DNA from: an uncultured Lachnospiraceae bacterium
GTDB taxonomy: Bacteria > Bacillota > Clostridia > Lachnospirales > Lachnospiraceae
Direction of reading: 5' to 3'
DNA length: 8,053 nucleotides
Assembly (NCBI GenBank): GCA_946183625.1
Contig: CAMHCL010000073.1
Span: 1-8,053, forward strand
Of this stretch, positions 1 through 6,354 are shown piece by piece. Both the position numbers and the translations under genes were made by a program. Every line of letters begins with the position of its first letter. The first letter of the stretch is position 1. The notes below the pieces were generated by a model. That model did no database searches, was not told the DNA's origin, and saw only the letters and a list, made by a program, of their open reading frames with translations.

Positions 1-638
1 GACAGCGTTGCACAAGCAAGCGGCAGATTTGGATAAATGAACTGAACAATTCCTGCAATCCCCGGAGCGAGTGGAAATAGAGCAAGCCTGATAAGAGTAG
101 GCCTAACAGCTTTCTTATGCTTATCGAAGATTCCGATAAGCGCCCTGAGGCAGGTTATCAAAACATACATATATGAAATGAAATACTGAATTAGGAAAAG
201 TGGGCCTCTGCAATAATTACCATCTTTATCAACATAGAATAGGATGCCCGTGAAAATATTGACGATCAAAAGGATTGCCATAATCCAGACAAGACACGAA
301 GCAATTCTCACTCGGCGTCTGTTTTCAACAAATGGCGAGCCCTGCATGTGCTCGAAATACACAAACCAGAAATAGCACATCACCGTCGTAGACAGGAAGT
401 AGGCGCTCTTTGAAACCATATATACGATTCGACTACCTTCAAAAATGCCTCGATACGTTAGAACAAAAACAGTATCCGAAGCAAAGAATACTATAGCCGA
501 ATAGATAGACATAGCAAAATTTCTCTGAGCCACCATTTTAGATATGCCCTGAGTTTTGTACAGGATAATAGCCACCAGGATGATTGCCATCAGGTTTATT
601 TCCAGATACATAAATGTATATGTAGTTGCGTAATCCAT
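1..638 (-). CDS. Multi-pass membrane sensor-like protein, N-terminal part (C-terminus beyond window)
   Basis: The reading frame opens at the ATG at 638 and stays open for 212 codons to the left edge, so the C-terminal part is missing. What is visible is almost entirely membrane: hydrophobic segments at about residues 10-28, 44-62, 71-95, 110-135, 145-170 and 181-202, with a possible seventh starting near 205. Short polar loops carry basic residues (RRRVR near 107-111, DKHKK near 172-176). Six or seven N-terminal helices of this style commonly precede GGDEF (diguanylate cyclase) or histidine-kinase output domains in Lachnospiraceae. That is my inference, since no output domain is in view. The start lies 16 bases after the stop of the metallophosphoesterase gene, with a weak AGG-containing ribosome site about 7 bases upstream, so it is probably the next gene of the same operon. 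A transporter or an unknown integral membrane protein cannot be excluded. Confidence 0.72.
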   Translation of the reverse strand, partial: MDYATTYTFMYLEINLMAIILVAIILYKTQGISKMVAQRNFAMSIYSAIVFFASDTVFVLTYRGIFEGSRIVYMVSKSAYFLSTTVMCYFWFVYFEHMQGSPFVENRRRVRIASCLVWIMAILLIVNIFTGILFYVDKDGNYCRGPLFLIQYFISYMYVLITCLRALIGIFDKHKKAVRPTLIRLALFPLAPGIAGIVQFIYPNLPLACATL

Positions 639-654
639 GTTACCTATCATACAT

Positions 655-1245
655 CTACCTTATAATCTTATGCTCTATATCATAGTTTCCTTCATCATCA
701 AATGTCATAACCACGTAGCTTTTCTTGCTTCCACCTCGAGGCAGGGAAATGCTCCCGGGATTGATTATTCGCACGCTCTCACCTGCGTCGCCAAAGCCTT
801 CAAATACATCATCGAACGGAACATGAGTATGTCCATACAGGGCGATATCACAGTCATTTTCGAGAGCTGTATACATTAGATTTTCGAGTCCGTAACCAAC
901 TCCCTGCTTATGTCCATGCGTGCAGTAGAACCTGTGACCATTTAGGTCGAATACCGCCGCCCCTTTAAGTGAGGTTCCCGCTCCCGAGTCGCCCGTATAA
1001 TATCTGTCACAGTTTCCCTTTATGAATACCGCTGGGATTGGGAGCGACTTCAGCTCATCCTTATTCTCAGAGTGGAGTGCATTCCAAACCCGCGCCGCCT
1101 CATCCAGCCAGCCTCTGACTGTCTCTGGATCATCCTCTATATCTCCCAGATGGATCAGCATATCAGGATACTCCTTATCTATGGCTTCCTTCACATACTG
1201 ACTCTTGCCATGAGAATCACTCACTACTAAGATTTTTTTTACCAT
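655..1245 (-). CDS. YfcE/MJ0936-type metallophosphoesterase
   Basis: A 196-residue protein of the calcineurin-like metallophosphoesterase superfamily, small YfcE-like branch. Members are cytoplasmic, bind two divalent metals and hydrolyse phosphodiester bonds in vitro; the natural substrate is usually unknown. All metal-site motifs are present in order: D10-x-H12 (SDSHG), G34-D35 (HLGD), G77-N78-C79-D80 (GNCD), a T-H110-G-H112 segment, and GHTH at 138-141, followed by NPGS at 162-165 and a PRGG turn. The length fits the family, which is typically about 160-200 residues. The ATG shares its A with the last base of the rdgB stop codon (TAATG), and only a purine-rich AAAGAAAGAG tract precedes it. 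Translation is therefore probably coupled to rdgB. An RdgB-phosphoesterase pairing suggests a nucleotide or nucleic-acid clean-up role, but this is inference from context. Confidence 0.93.
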   Translation of the reverse strand: MVKKILVVSDSHGKSQYVKEAIDKEYPDMLIHLGDIEDDPETVRGWLDEAARVWNALHSENKDELKSLPIPAVFIKGNCDRYYTGDSGAGTSLKGAAVFDLNGHRFYCTHGHKQGVGYGLENLMYTALENDCDIALYGHTHVPFDDVFEGFGDAGESVRIINPGSISLPRGGSKKSYVVMTFDDEGNYDIEHKIIR

Positions 1246-1844
1246 TAAAATGTATCTCTTTCTTTCAGATATTCTGCCAGAGCTCGAAGTGCCTTACCTC
1301 TGTGGCTGATGGCATTCTTCTCCTCCGGACTTATCTCTGCAGATGTCTTACCATACTCAGGAAGATAAAATATAGGATCATATCCAAAACCATTTTCACC
1401 GGCGATCTTGTATCCGATTCTTCCTTCCATGGTCTTCACAAAACTCTTCTCAGTTCCATCAGGGAAAACTGCAGCCATAGCACATACGAATCTGGCAGTT
1501 CTCTCTTCATCAGGAACACCCTCAAGTCTGTCTATGATGTTCTGGTTTTTGATGTCATAGGAAGTATCCTCTCCCATATATCTTGCCGAATATATTCCAG
1601 GCTCCTTACCCAGTGCATCAACCTCAAGTCCCGAATCATCTGCCAGCGCCAGATGTCCACTGGCTTTACACACAGCTCTCGCCTTTATAAATGCATTCTC
1701 TTCAAATGTTTTGCCGTCTTCAACTATATCTATATCAACACCGGCTTCCTTCATGGACAGAACCTCCACATCCAGGTCCGCCAGTATCTCCTTAATCTCT
1801 CTCAGCTTATTCATATTTCCGGTTGCAAATACCAGTTTTCTCAT
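1245..1844 (-). CDS. rdgB: XTP/dITP pyrophosphatase (RdgB/HAM1 family)
   Basis: A 199-residue cytoplasmic nucleotide-pool sanitising enzyme. The family hydrolyses dITP, ITP and XTP to the monophosphate plus pyrophosphate, preventing incorporation of deaminated purines into DNA and RNA. The signature blocks are all visible: the N-terminal TGN-x-x-K (residues 8-13), FEENA (48-52), ADDSGLEVDAL (68-78) with the acidic metal-binding pair, PGIYSARY (82-89), GFGYDPIF (152-159) and EKNAISHRGKAL (175-186). The length is the normal 190-205 residues, with no truncation. The ATG at 1844 gives the canonical start (MRKLVFATGN) and is preceded by AAAGGA with a 10-base spacer plus a second AAGGA closer in. 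The gene follows the cysteine protease gene after 43 bases and overlaps the metallophosphoesterase gene by one base, indicating co-transcription. Confidence 0.97.
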   Translation of the reverse strand: MRKLVFATGNMNKLREIKEILADLDVEVLSMKEAGVDIDIVEDGKTFEENAFIKARAVCKASGHLALADDSGLEVDALGKEPGIYSARYMGEDTSYDIKNQNIIDRLEGVPDEERTARFVCAMAAVFPDGTEKSFVKTMEGRIGYKIAGENGFGYDPIFYLPEYGKTSAEISPEEKNAISHRGKALRALAEYLKERDTF

Positions 1845-1887
1845 TTTCCTTACTTCCTTTTATAAATTTATTTCCCATCCAATAACA

Positions 1888-3534
1888 TTATTTATCATCC
1901 GTGAAAACCTTCAGACATACATTACAGTCATTCTCTTCAGCTCTATACCAGACCTCGCCCCACAGACTTATATAACCTTCTCCATCCGTAAGATCCAGGT
2001 CCTTGGTCCTCTCGCCGCCATCGCACTCAATGGCAATAGGCTTTTCAGTTCCCGGAGTCTCTATATAAACCACAACCGCAAACTTCTGCCCCTTGGATAG
2101 TTCTATCTGCCTATCCAGATTCACAGTATAGTAGCCTGCATATCTAGTTTCTCCCTTTCCGATCAGCTTCCTGTCCATAAGCGATTTCTTATCAGTGAAC
2201 TCATCAACTATATACACAGAAAACTTCGTATCCGGCCCTGTTGCATAGAAGGAAACCGCTTTCAGGAGCTCGTCCGATTTCGCAGTATATACATTTGCAA
2301 AATACGACTTCTCCTCGCCATATCCTATCTGTCCAACCCAGCCCAGAAGATCCGTCTGATATATATTTTCATAATTATCATTATCTGCCACTTTGCTATA
2401 TACTATGGCCTGATTACAGATATTGGCATCTTCATATGAAATGTAAATATAGCCCTTATCTCCGAACTCAGTTCCCCAGCTGTTCTTGCAGATATACGCA
2501 CCATCCTTTGACGGATGAATAGTAAAGCGTTCTTTAGGATAAGTATCATCCCATCCAACTATGATCAGATCATGATTAGGCTGCGAATCTCCATCATAAT
2601 AATAGCTGGCAGTATCAGTATTATAGTACTTAGATGTTTCTTCACCATAGGACATTTCCATATAGATCGATGTTTCAACACCGCCATATTTCCATATAGC
2701 CGTTTTGATCTTCTCATCATCATGATCATCCAGGATTATAGCTTCTTCCAGATGTTTCTGAGCCCTTAATCCGGTCCTGGTCTCTCCATCTCCGTAAGGA
2801 TCCTGATCCTCCATCACAGGTCCCTTCCAGGCTGCGAGATACGCTATGGCCATGGTATGTTCTCCACCCTCACTCAGATCAAGTGAGAATCCGTTATTCA
2901 TAGACATATGATCCACAGAATACGCATTTTCCTCCTGTGGCATAGTCACAGTCTCGAGTGCGCCCAGGGATGCAAATGCCCAGCAGGTACCAAGCTTGCC
3001 CTGGTCTCTCACAGGAGTAACCCTTCCATCGTCCCTCATATCATAAACCTTCGGAAGGAATTTGCCGCCATCTATGTTGTGAAAATCCACCGCATTCCTG
3101 CTGAAGATATATTCCATATCATAGCCAAGTCTTCTGGCATAATCAGTCAGAGGAATATATACATGATCCTCTGTGCTTATCAGTTCATTTGACGGGAAAG
3201 CAAACTTCTCCTCGCCTCTCTCCACAACAACAGAGCCATTCTTATATACAATTACCGAACATCCCATTATGTCCTCAAGGAATCTCTCATCACCATATAC
3301 ATTCAGAGAATCATCTATATGCACACTATAATCAAAGTTCATCAGGCTCTTTTCATCAACCAGTATATCCACATCATTTGATGCGGCATGTGCTGATATC
3401 TCCTGCAGCAGTCCACCTGCTGCGGCCTCGAACCCTTCACCCTGTACTATCTTGCCATTCTTGCTTTTTGAGAAATACAGAATACCCAAGAATGCAATAC
3501 CGATTATTAGAATGATTATTACTATTCTCTTCAA
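1888..3534 (-). CDS. Membrane-anchored C1A (papain-like) cysteine protease with lectin-like domain
   Basis: A 548-residue extracytoplasmic protease. Residues 4-20 form one hydrophobic segment after MKR, followed by SKSKNG. I see no clear AXA cleavage site and no lipobox cysteine, so an uncleaved signal anchor is likely. Residues about 85-152 resemble the copper-amine-oxidase N-terminal-like stalk domain (VYIPLTDYARRLGYDMEY). The papain-like domain begins near 160 (PKVYDMRDDGRVTPVRDQG), with oxyanion Gln178, catalytic Cys184 in GTCWAF, His321 in NHDLIIVGWDD and Asn351 in KNSWG, so it should be active. From about 389 to the end is a beta-rich stretch like the lectin-like domain found after bacterial C1A peptidases. 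The start is TTG, chosen because it directly precedes the signal segment and lies 11 bases after AGGGG; the next in-frame ATG would remove the membrane segment. Its substrate is unknown. It sits between housekeeping genes, 35 bases after the methyltransferase gene. Confidence 0.92.
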   Translation of the reverse strand: MKRIVIIILIIGIAFLGILYFSKSKNGKIVQGEGFEAAAGGLLQEISAHAASNDVDILVDEKSLMNFDYSVHIDDSLNVYGDERFLEDIMGCSVIVYKNGSVVVERGEEKFAFPSNELISTEDHVYIPLTDYARRLGYDMEYIFSRNAVDFHNIDGGKFLPKVYDMRDDGRVTPVRDQGKLGTCWAFASLGALETVTMPQEENAYSVDHMSMNNGFSLDLSEGGEHTMAIAYLAAWKGPVMEDQDPYGDGETRTGLRAQKHLEEAIILDDHDDEKIKTAIWKYGGVETSIYMEMSYGEETSKYYNTDTASYYYDGDSQPNHDLIIVGWDDTYPKERFTIHPSKDGAYICKNSWGTEFGDKGYIYISYEDANICNQAIVYSKVADNDNYENIYQTDLLGWVGQIGYGEEKSYFANVYTAKSDELLKAVSFYATGPDTKFSVYIVDEFTDKKSLMDRKLIGKGETRYAGYYTVNLDRQIELSKGQKFAVVVYIETPGTEKPIAIECDGGERTKDLDLTDGEGYISLWGEVWYRAEENDCNVCLKVFTDDK

Positions 3535-3553
3535 TCTGATCAGATCCCCTGTT
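3534..3553 (-). promoter_or_regulatory. Ribosome binding site and TTG start of the cysteine protease gene
   Basis: On the minus strand AACAGGGGAT (3553-3544) supplies the AGGGG ribosome site, followed by an 11-base gap to TTG at 3534. The gap is mostly taken up by a perfect 12-base palindrome ATCTGATCAGAT (3534-3545). The TTG plus a long spacer predicts modest translation. The same 10-base AACAGGGGAT also occurs 28 bases upstream (3572-3581) at the end of the preceding gene. Confidence 0.6.
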
Positions 3554-3558
3554 TAATT

Positions 3559-3589
3559 CTCCGAAGCTCTTATCCCCTGTTCTTCGGAG
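3559..3589 (-). other. Hairpin spanning the stop codon of the RNA methyltransferase gene
   Basis: CTCCGAAG (3559-3566) and CTTCGGAG (3582-3589) are perfect inverted repeats, giving an 8-bp stem with a 15-base loop that contains the TAA stop of the upstream gene. The sequence after the stem on the minus strand is AATTAAAC, without a T-tract. It is therefore not a convincing intrinsic terminator; mRNA processing, stability or translational control of the following gene is more plausible. Confidence 0.5.
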
Positions 3590-4724
3590 GTTTCTTGCCC
3601 ATGTACTGGTAGAAATAGGACTTTATCATTCCATTATAAACCTTTCTGTTCTTATCCGCACGTCTTCCTATATATTTTTCTGCATCTTCATAGGAAGTTA
3701 TGAGGAACATGGACCAATCCTTAAGATTTCTGTATCTGTCACCGATTATCCTGTACAGCTCCGGAAGTGCCGACTTCTCCTCGAGTCTCTCGCCGTAAGG
3801 AGGATTTGTAATGATAAATCCATAAGGCTTTGGATTCGAAAGTTCAGCCACATCCCTTGCCTGGAAATGTATGTACTGCTCCACTCCAGCCTCACGGGCA
3901 TTCTGGATAGCACATTTTACAATGTCTCTGTCCAGATCAAAGCCCTGAATATTCATCTCCACGTCGTGTCTCTCCAGTGATCTGGCCTCGTCGTAGGCTT
4001 CATACCAGGTCTTCTTATCTATAAATTTCTCCCAGGTACAGGAAGTAAAATCTCTATTAACTCCCGGAGCGATATTTGCCCCGATCATTGCCGCTTCAAT
4101 TGGAAATGTACCGCTTCCGCAGAATGGATCCACAAGAATTCTGTCAGCATGCCACGGAGTGAGCTGGATCAGTGCAGCGGCAAGCGTCTCTGATATAGGC
4201 GCCTTACCCACCAGCTGACGGTAGCCTCTCTTATGAAGCGATACGCCTGTGGTATCAAGACCAACTGTTACCAGATCCTTCTTGATGAAAATACGAACAG
4301 GATACTCATCTCCGTCCTCTGCAAAACGATTTATATGGTAGGTTGAGCTCATGCTCTCAACCATTGCCTTCTTGGTTATGGACTGGATACTAGTTCCGGA
4401 GAAAAGTGCACTCTTGTTGGTTGTAGCCTTGGTAACCCAGAATCTGGCATCCCTTGGAAGTATTCTGGCCCACTCTATATCTCTGATTCCTTCATACAGC
4501 TCATCAAAGCTTTCCGCACGAAAAGCACCACATTTAAGAAGTACTCTTTCTGTGGATCTTAGATTAATGTTAGCCCTTGCAGCAGCTCCGGCATCGCCAT
4601 AGAAGGAAACCCTTCCATCCTCAACTTCGGCTATTTCATAACCCAGTTTCTTTATCTCGTTTTTCAGCACAGATTCCAGTCCGAAATGACACGGAACTAT
4701 ATATTCATATCTGTTTGTATCCAT
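3570..4724 (-). CDS. ypsC: THUMP-domain class I SAM-dependent RNA methyltransferase (YpsC/RlmL family)
   Basis: A 384-residue cytoplasmic methyltransferase, matching the roughly 385-residue length of Bacillus YpsC and equivalent to the N-terminal module of E. coli RlmL, which makes N2-methylguanosine in 23S rRNA. An N-terminal ferredoxin-like region (1-55) and THUMP RNA-binding domain (about 55-160) are followed by LHKRGYR (163-169) and PISETLAAALI (176-186), both typical linkers. The catalytic Rossmann fold has the SAM-binding DPFCGSGTFPIEAA (199-212), an acidic GFDLD (261-265) and the N-methyltransferase motif IV NPPYGERL (307-314). The ATG at 4724 has AAAGGA with a 7-base spacer. The exact target base is inferred from the family, not visible here. 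It lies 80 bases downstream of pgi across a hairpin and is probably the first gene of the downstream operon or a read-through gene of pgi. Confidence 0.93.
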   Translation of the reverse strand: MDTNRYEYIVPCHFGLESVLKNEIKKLGYEIAEVEDGRVSFYGDAGAAARANINLRSTERVLLKCGAFRAESFDELYEGIRDIEWARILPRDARFWVTKATTNKSALFSGTSIQSITKKAMVESMSSTYHINRFAEDGDEYPVRIFIKKDLVTVGLDTTGVSLHKRGYRQLVGKAPISETLAAALIQLTPWHADRILVDPFCGSGTFPIEAAMIGANIAPGVNRDFTSCTWEKFIDKKTWYEAYDEARSLERHDVEMNIQGFDLDRDIVKCAIQNAREAGVEQYIHFQARDVAELSNPKPYGFIITNPPYGERLEEKSALPELYRIIGDRYRNLKDWSMFLITSYEDAEKYIGRRADKNRKVYNGMIKSYFYQYMGKKPPKNRG

Positions 4725-4740
4725 AAGACCATCCTTTTTC

Positions 4741-4756
4741 GGTACAGAAATGTACC
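4741..4756. promoter_or_regulatory. Palindrome GGTACA-N4-TGTACC upstream of the methyltransferase gene
   Basis: A perfect 6+6 inverted repeat with a GAAA centre sits just upstream of the AAAGGA ribosome site of the methyltransferase gene and just downstream of the pgi hairpin. The size and symmetry fit a dimeric repressor operator or a small 5' leader hairpin. I cannot name a regulator, and a 12-base palindrome can occur by chance. Confidence 0.35.
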
Positions 4757-4766
4757 ATAAACTAAG

Positions 4767-4789
4767 AGAGACCGGAATATCCGGTCTCC
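4767..4789 (-). terminator. Hairpin after pgi, weak intrinsic terminator
   Basis: GAGACCGGA and TCCGGTCTC form a perfect 9-bp, GC-rich stem with a 3-base TAT loop, beginning 16 bases past the pgi stop. The downstream minus-strand sequence TCTTAGTTTAT is only moderately T-rich, so partial termination or mRNA 3'-end protection is more likely than complete stop. It is the only terminator-like structure in the left gene run. Confidence 0.6.
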
Positions 4790-4804
4790 ATTAATTGTTA
4801 TCAA

Positions 4805-6160
4805 TTACTCTCCAAGTCTCTCGCGAAGCTTAGCTGTCATCTCTTCAAATCCAGGCTTGCCGAGAAGAGCAAACATGTTCTTCTTATAGCTCTCAACACC
4901 CGGCTGATTAAATGGATTAACTCCGAGTACATAACCGCTTATGCCGCATGCAAACTCGAACTTATAGAAAATCTCACCAAGAGCCAGCTCGTCTATCTCA
5001 TCCATGTCGATACGGATATTTGGAACACCGCCATCTACGTGAGCAAGGATTGTTCCGTTCATAGCACATTTATTGATGAAGTCAACGCTCTTTCCTGTCA
5101 GGTAGTTAAGTCCGTCAAGGTCTGTCTCCTCTTCCTGCATCAGCACTTCAAGCTTAGGATTCTTAACGTTGATAAATGTTTCGAAATGATTCTTAGTTCC
5201 TTCCTGAATGAACTGTCCAAGTGAATGAAGGTCAGTTGTAAAATCAACTCCTGCAGGGAAGATACCCTTGCCATCCTTACCTTCGCTTTCTCCGTACAGC
5301 TGCTTCCACCACTCTGTTACGAAATGAAGAGCTGGCTCGAAGTTTCCGAGGATTTCCATGCCAAGTCCCTTCTCATGGAGTACATTTCTAACTGCTGCAT
5401 ACTTCATGGCATCGTTTGTATCAAAGCCTTCCTTCAGGCAGTACTCACGTGCATTTGCAGCACCTTCCATAAGCTTATCTATATCAGCACCTGAAACTGC
5501 GATTGGAAGAAGACCAACTGCTGTAAGAACTGAGAATCTTCCACCTACATCATCAGGAACTACATATGTCTCATAACCCTCTGAATCTGCAAGAGTCTTA
5601 AGAGCTCCTCTTGACTTATCAGTTGTTGCATATATTCTCTTAGCTGCCTCAGCCTTGCCATACTTCTTCTCCAGCATCTGCTTGAAGAGACGGAATGCAA
5701 CAGAACACTCTGTTGTTGTACCCGACTTAGAGATTACATTTACTGAGAAATCTCTGTCGCCAATAACCTGTACCAGCTCGCTGATATATGTTGAGCTAAG
5801 GTTATTACCACAATAGTAGATCTCAGGAGTCTTGCGGATCTCCTTTGATACTGAATTATAGAAAGAATGTCTGAGTGCTTCGATAGCTGCTCTGGCACCA
5901 AGGTAAGAACCGCCGATACCTATAACGAGAAGCACGTCTGAATCACTCTGAATCTTCTTAGCTGCTTCCTTGATTCTTGCGAACTCTTCCTTATCATAAT
6001 TAACTGGCAGGTCGATCCATCCCAGGAAGTCATTTCCTTCACCTGTCTTATTTACAAGAGTTTCCTTTGCTGCTTCAACTCTGCTTCTAATAGCTTCAAC
6101 ATCAGCATCTGAAGCCATGAACTTAGTATTATCGAAGTTAAAACTTATCTTCTGTGCCAT
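4805..6160 (-). CDS. pgi: Glucose-6-phosphate isomerase
   Basis: A 451-residue cytoplasmic glycolytic enzyme interconverting glucose 6-phosphate and fructose 6-phosphate; the length equals that of the Bacillus-type enzyme (about 450). Visible landmarks are GIGGSYLGA (81-89), the sugar-phosphate-binding SKSGTTTE (144-151), family signature 1 DVGGRFSVLTAVG (204-216), the catalytic GESEGKDGKG block (290-299), the catalytic-His region LHSLGQFIQEG (311-321) and the C-terminal NQPGVESYK signature (418-426) with the conserved lysine. The ATG at 6160 is preceded by GAGGAG with an 8-base spacer. It has its own promoter and is divergent from a GH13 gene, so the two may be co-controlled: the GH13 enzyme releases glucose units and Pgi moves glucose 6-phosphate into glycolysis. 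A hairpin follows the stop. Confidence 0.98.
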   Translation of the reverse strand: MAQKISFNFDNTKFMASDADVEAIRSRVEAAKETLVNKTGEGNDFLGWIDLPVNYDKEEFARIKEAAKKIQSDSDVLLVIGIGGSYLGARAAIEALRHSFYNSVSKEIRKTPEIYYCGNNLSSTYISELVQVIGDRDFSVNVISKSGTTTECSVAFRLFKQMLEKKYGKAEAAKRIYATTDKSRGALKTLADSEGYETYVVPDDVGGRFSVLTAVGLLPIAVSGADIDKLMEGAANAREYCLKEGFDTNDAMKYAAVRNVLHEKGLGMEILGNFEPALHFVTEWWKQLYGESEGKDGKGIFPAGVDFTTDLHSLGQFIQEGTKNHFETFINVKNPKLEVLMQEEETDLDGLNYLTGKSVDFINKCAMNGTILAHVDGGVPNIRIDMDEIDELALGEIFYKFEFACGISGYVLGVNPFNQPGVESYKKNMFALLGKPGFEEMTAKLRERLGE

Positions 6161-6215
6161 TTTATATTCTCCTCATCTATGATAATTTTGCGTTTTTATT
6201 ATGCATACCGCGTTT

Positions 6216-6244
6216 ATTCTAGCATTTTCAATCACCATTTACAA
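6216..6244 (-). promoter_or_regulatory. pgi promoter (extended -10)
   Basis: On the minus strand, -35 TTGTAA (6244-6239), a 17-bp spacer and -10 TAGAAT (6221-6216; 5 of 6 matches to TATAAT) preceded by TGC, an extended -10. The predicted start near 6209 gives a leader of about 49 bases ending in GAGGAG 8 bases before the ATG. Confidence 0.6.
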
Positions 6245-6259
6245 TATAAAATGTGTAAA
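6238..6259. promoter_or_regulatory. Inverted repeat TTTACA-N10-TGTAAA between divergent promoters
   Basis: A perfect 6+6 inverted repeat with a 10-base AT-rich centre overlaps the pgi -35 box and ends 10 bases before the -35 of the GH13 gene. Its position would let one bound dimer affect both promoters. No regulator can be named, and the AT-rich background makes chance occurrence possible. Confidence 0.3.
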
Positions 6260-6268
6260 ATCTGAATT

Positions 6269-6297
6269 TTGGCTTTTGTGCAGTTTTTTGGTATAAT
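6269..6297 (+). promoter_or_regulatory. GH13 gene promoter (extended -10)
   Basis: -35 TTGGCT (6269-6274), a 17-bp spacer and a perfect -10 TATAAT (6292-6297) preceded by TGG, giving an extended -10. The predicted start near 6304 yields a leader of about 50 bases that ends with AGGAGGT (6341-6347), 7 bases before the ATG. It is the best sigma-A-type promoter in the window and predicts strong expression unless repressed. Confidence 0.75.
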
Positions 6298-6354
6298 AAA
6301 TAGCGGTTCCTGCGTAACCAATGTGCAAGTCACAAGCAAAAGGAGGTACTAATT

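Noticed and set aside
1845..1887. Internal promoter before rdgB based on TATAAA
   Set aside because: No acceptable -35 hexamer occurs at 16-18 bases upstream; the 43-base gap is simply AT-rich.
637..2100. Plus-strand open frames opposite the metallophosphoesterase, rdgB and the protease end (for example 637-879, 1302-1865, 1711-2100)
   Set aside because: They lie antisense to clearly recognised genes, lack ribosome sites and encode cysteine/serine/isoleucine-rich sequence without motifs.
4776..4804. Promoter TTGATA-17-GATATT for the methyltransferase operon
   Set aside because: The -35 fits well, but the -10 has only 4 of 6 matches and lies inside the pgi hairpin. It is too weak to list without transcription data.
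2241..5576. Further plus-strand open frames opposite the protease, methyltransferase and pgi, and minus-strand frames opposite GH13 (6349-7473)
   Set aside because: All are shadows of strong coding frames on the other strand, with no recognisable domains.
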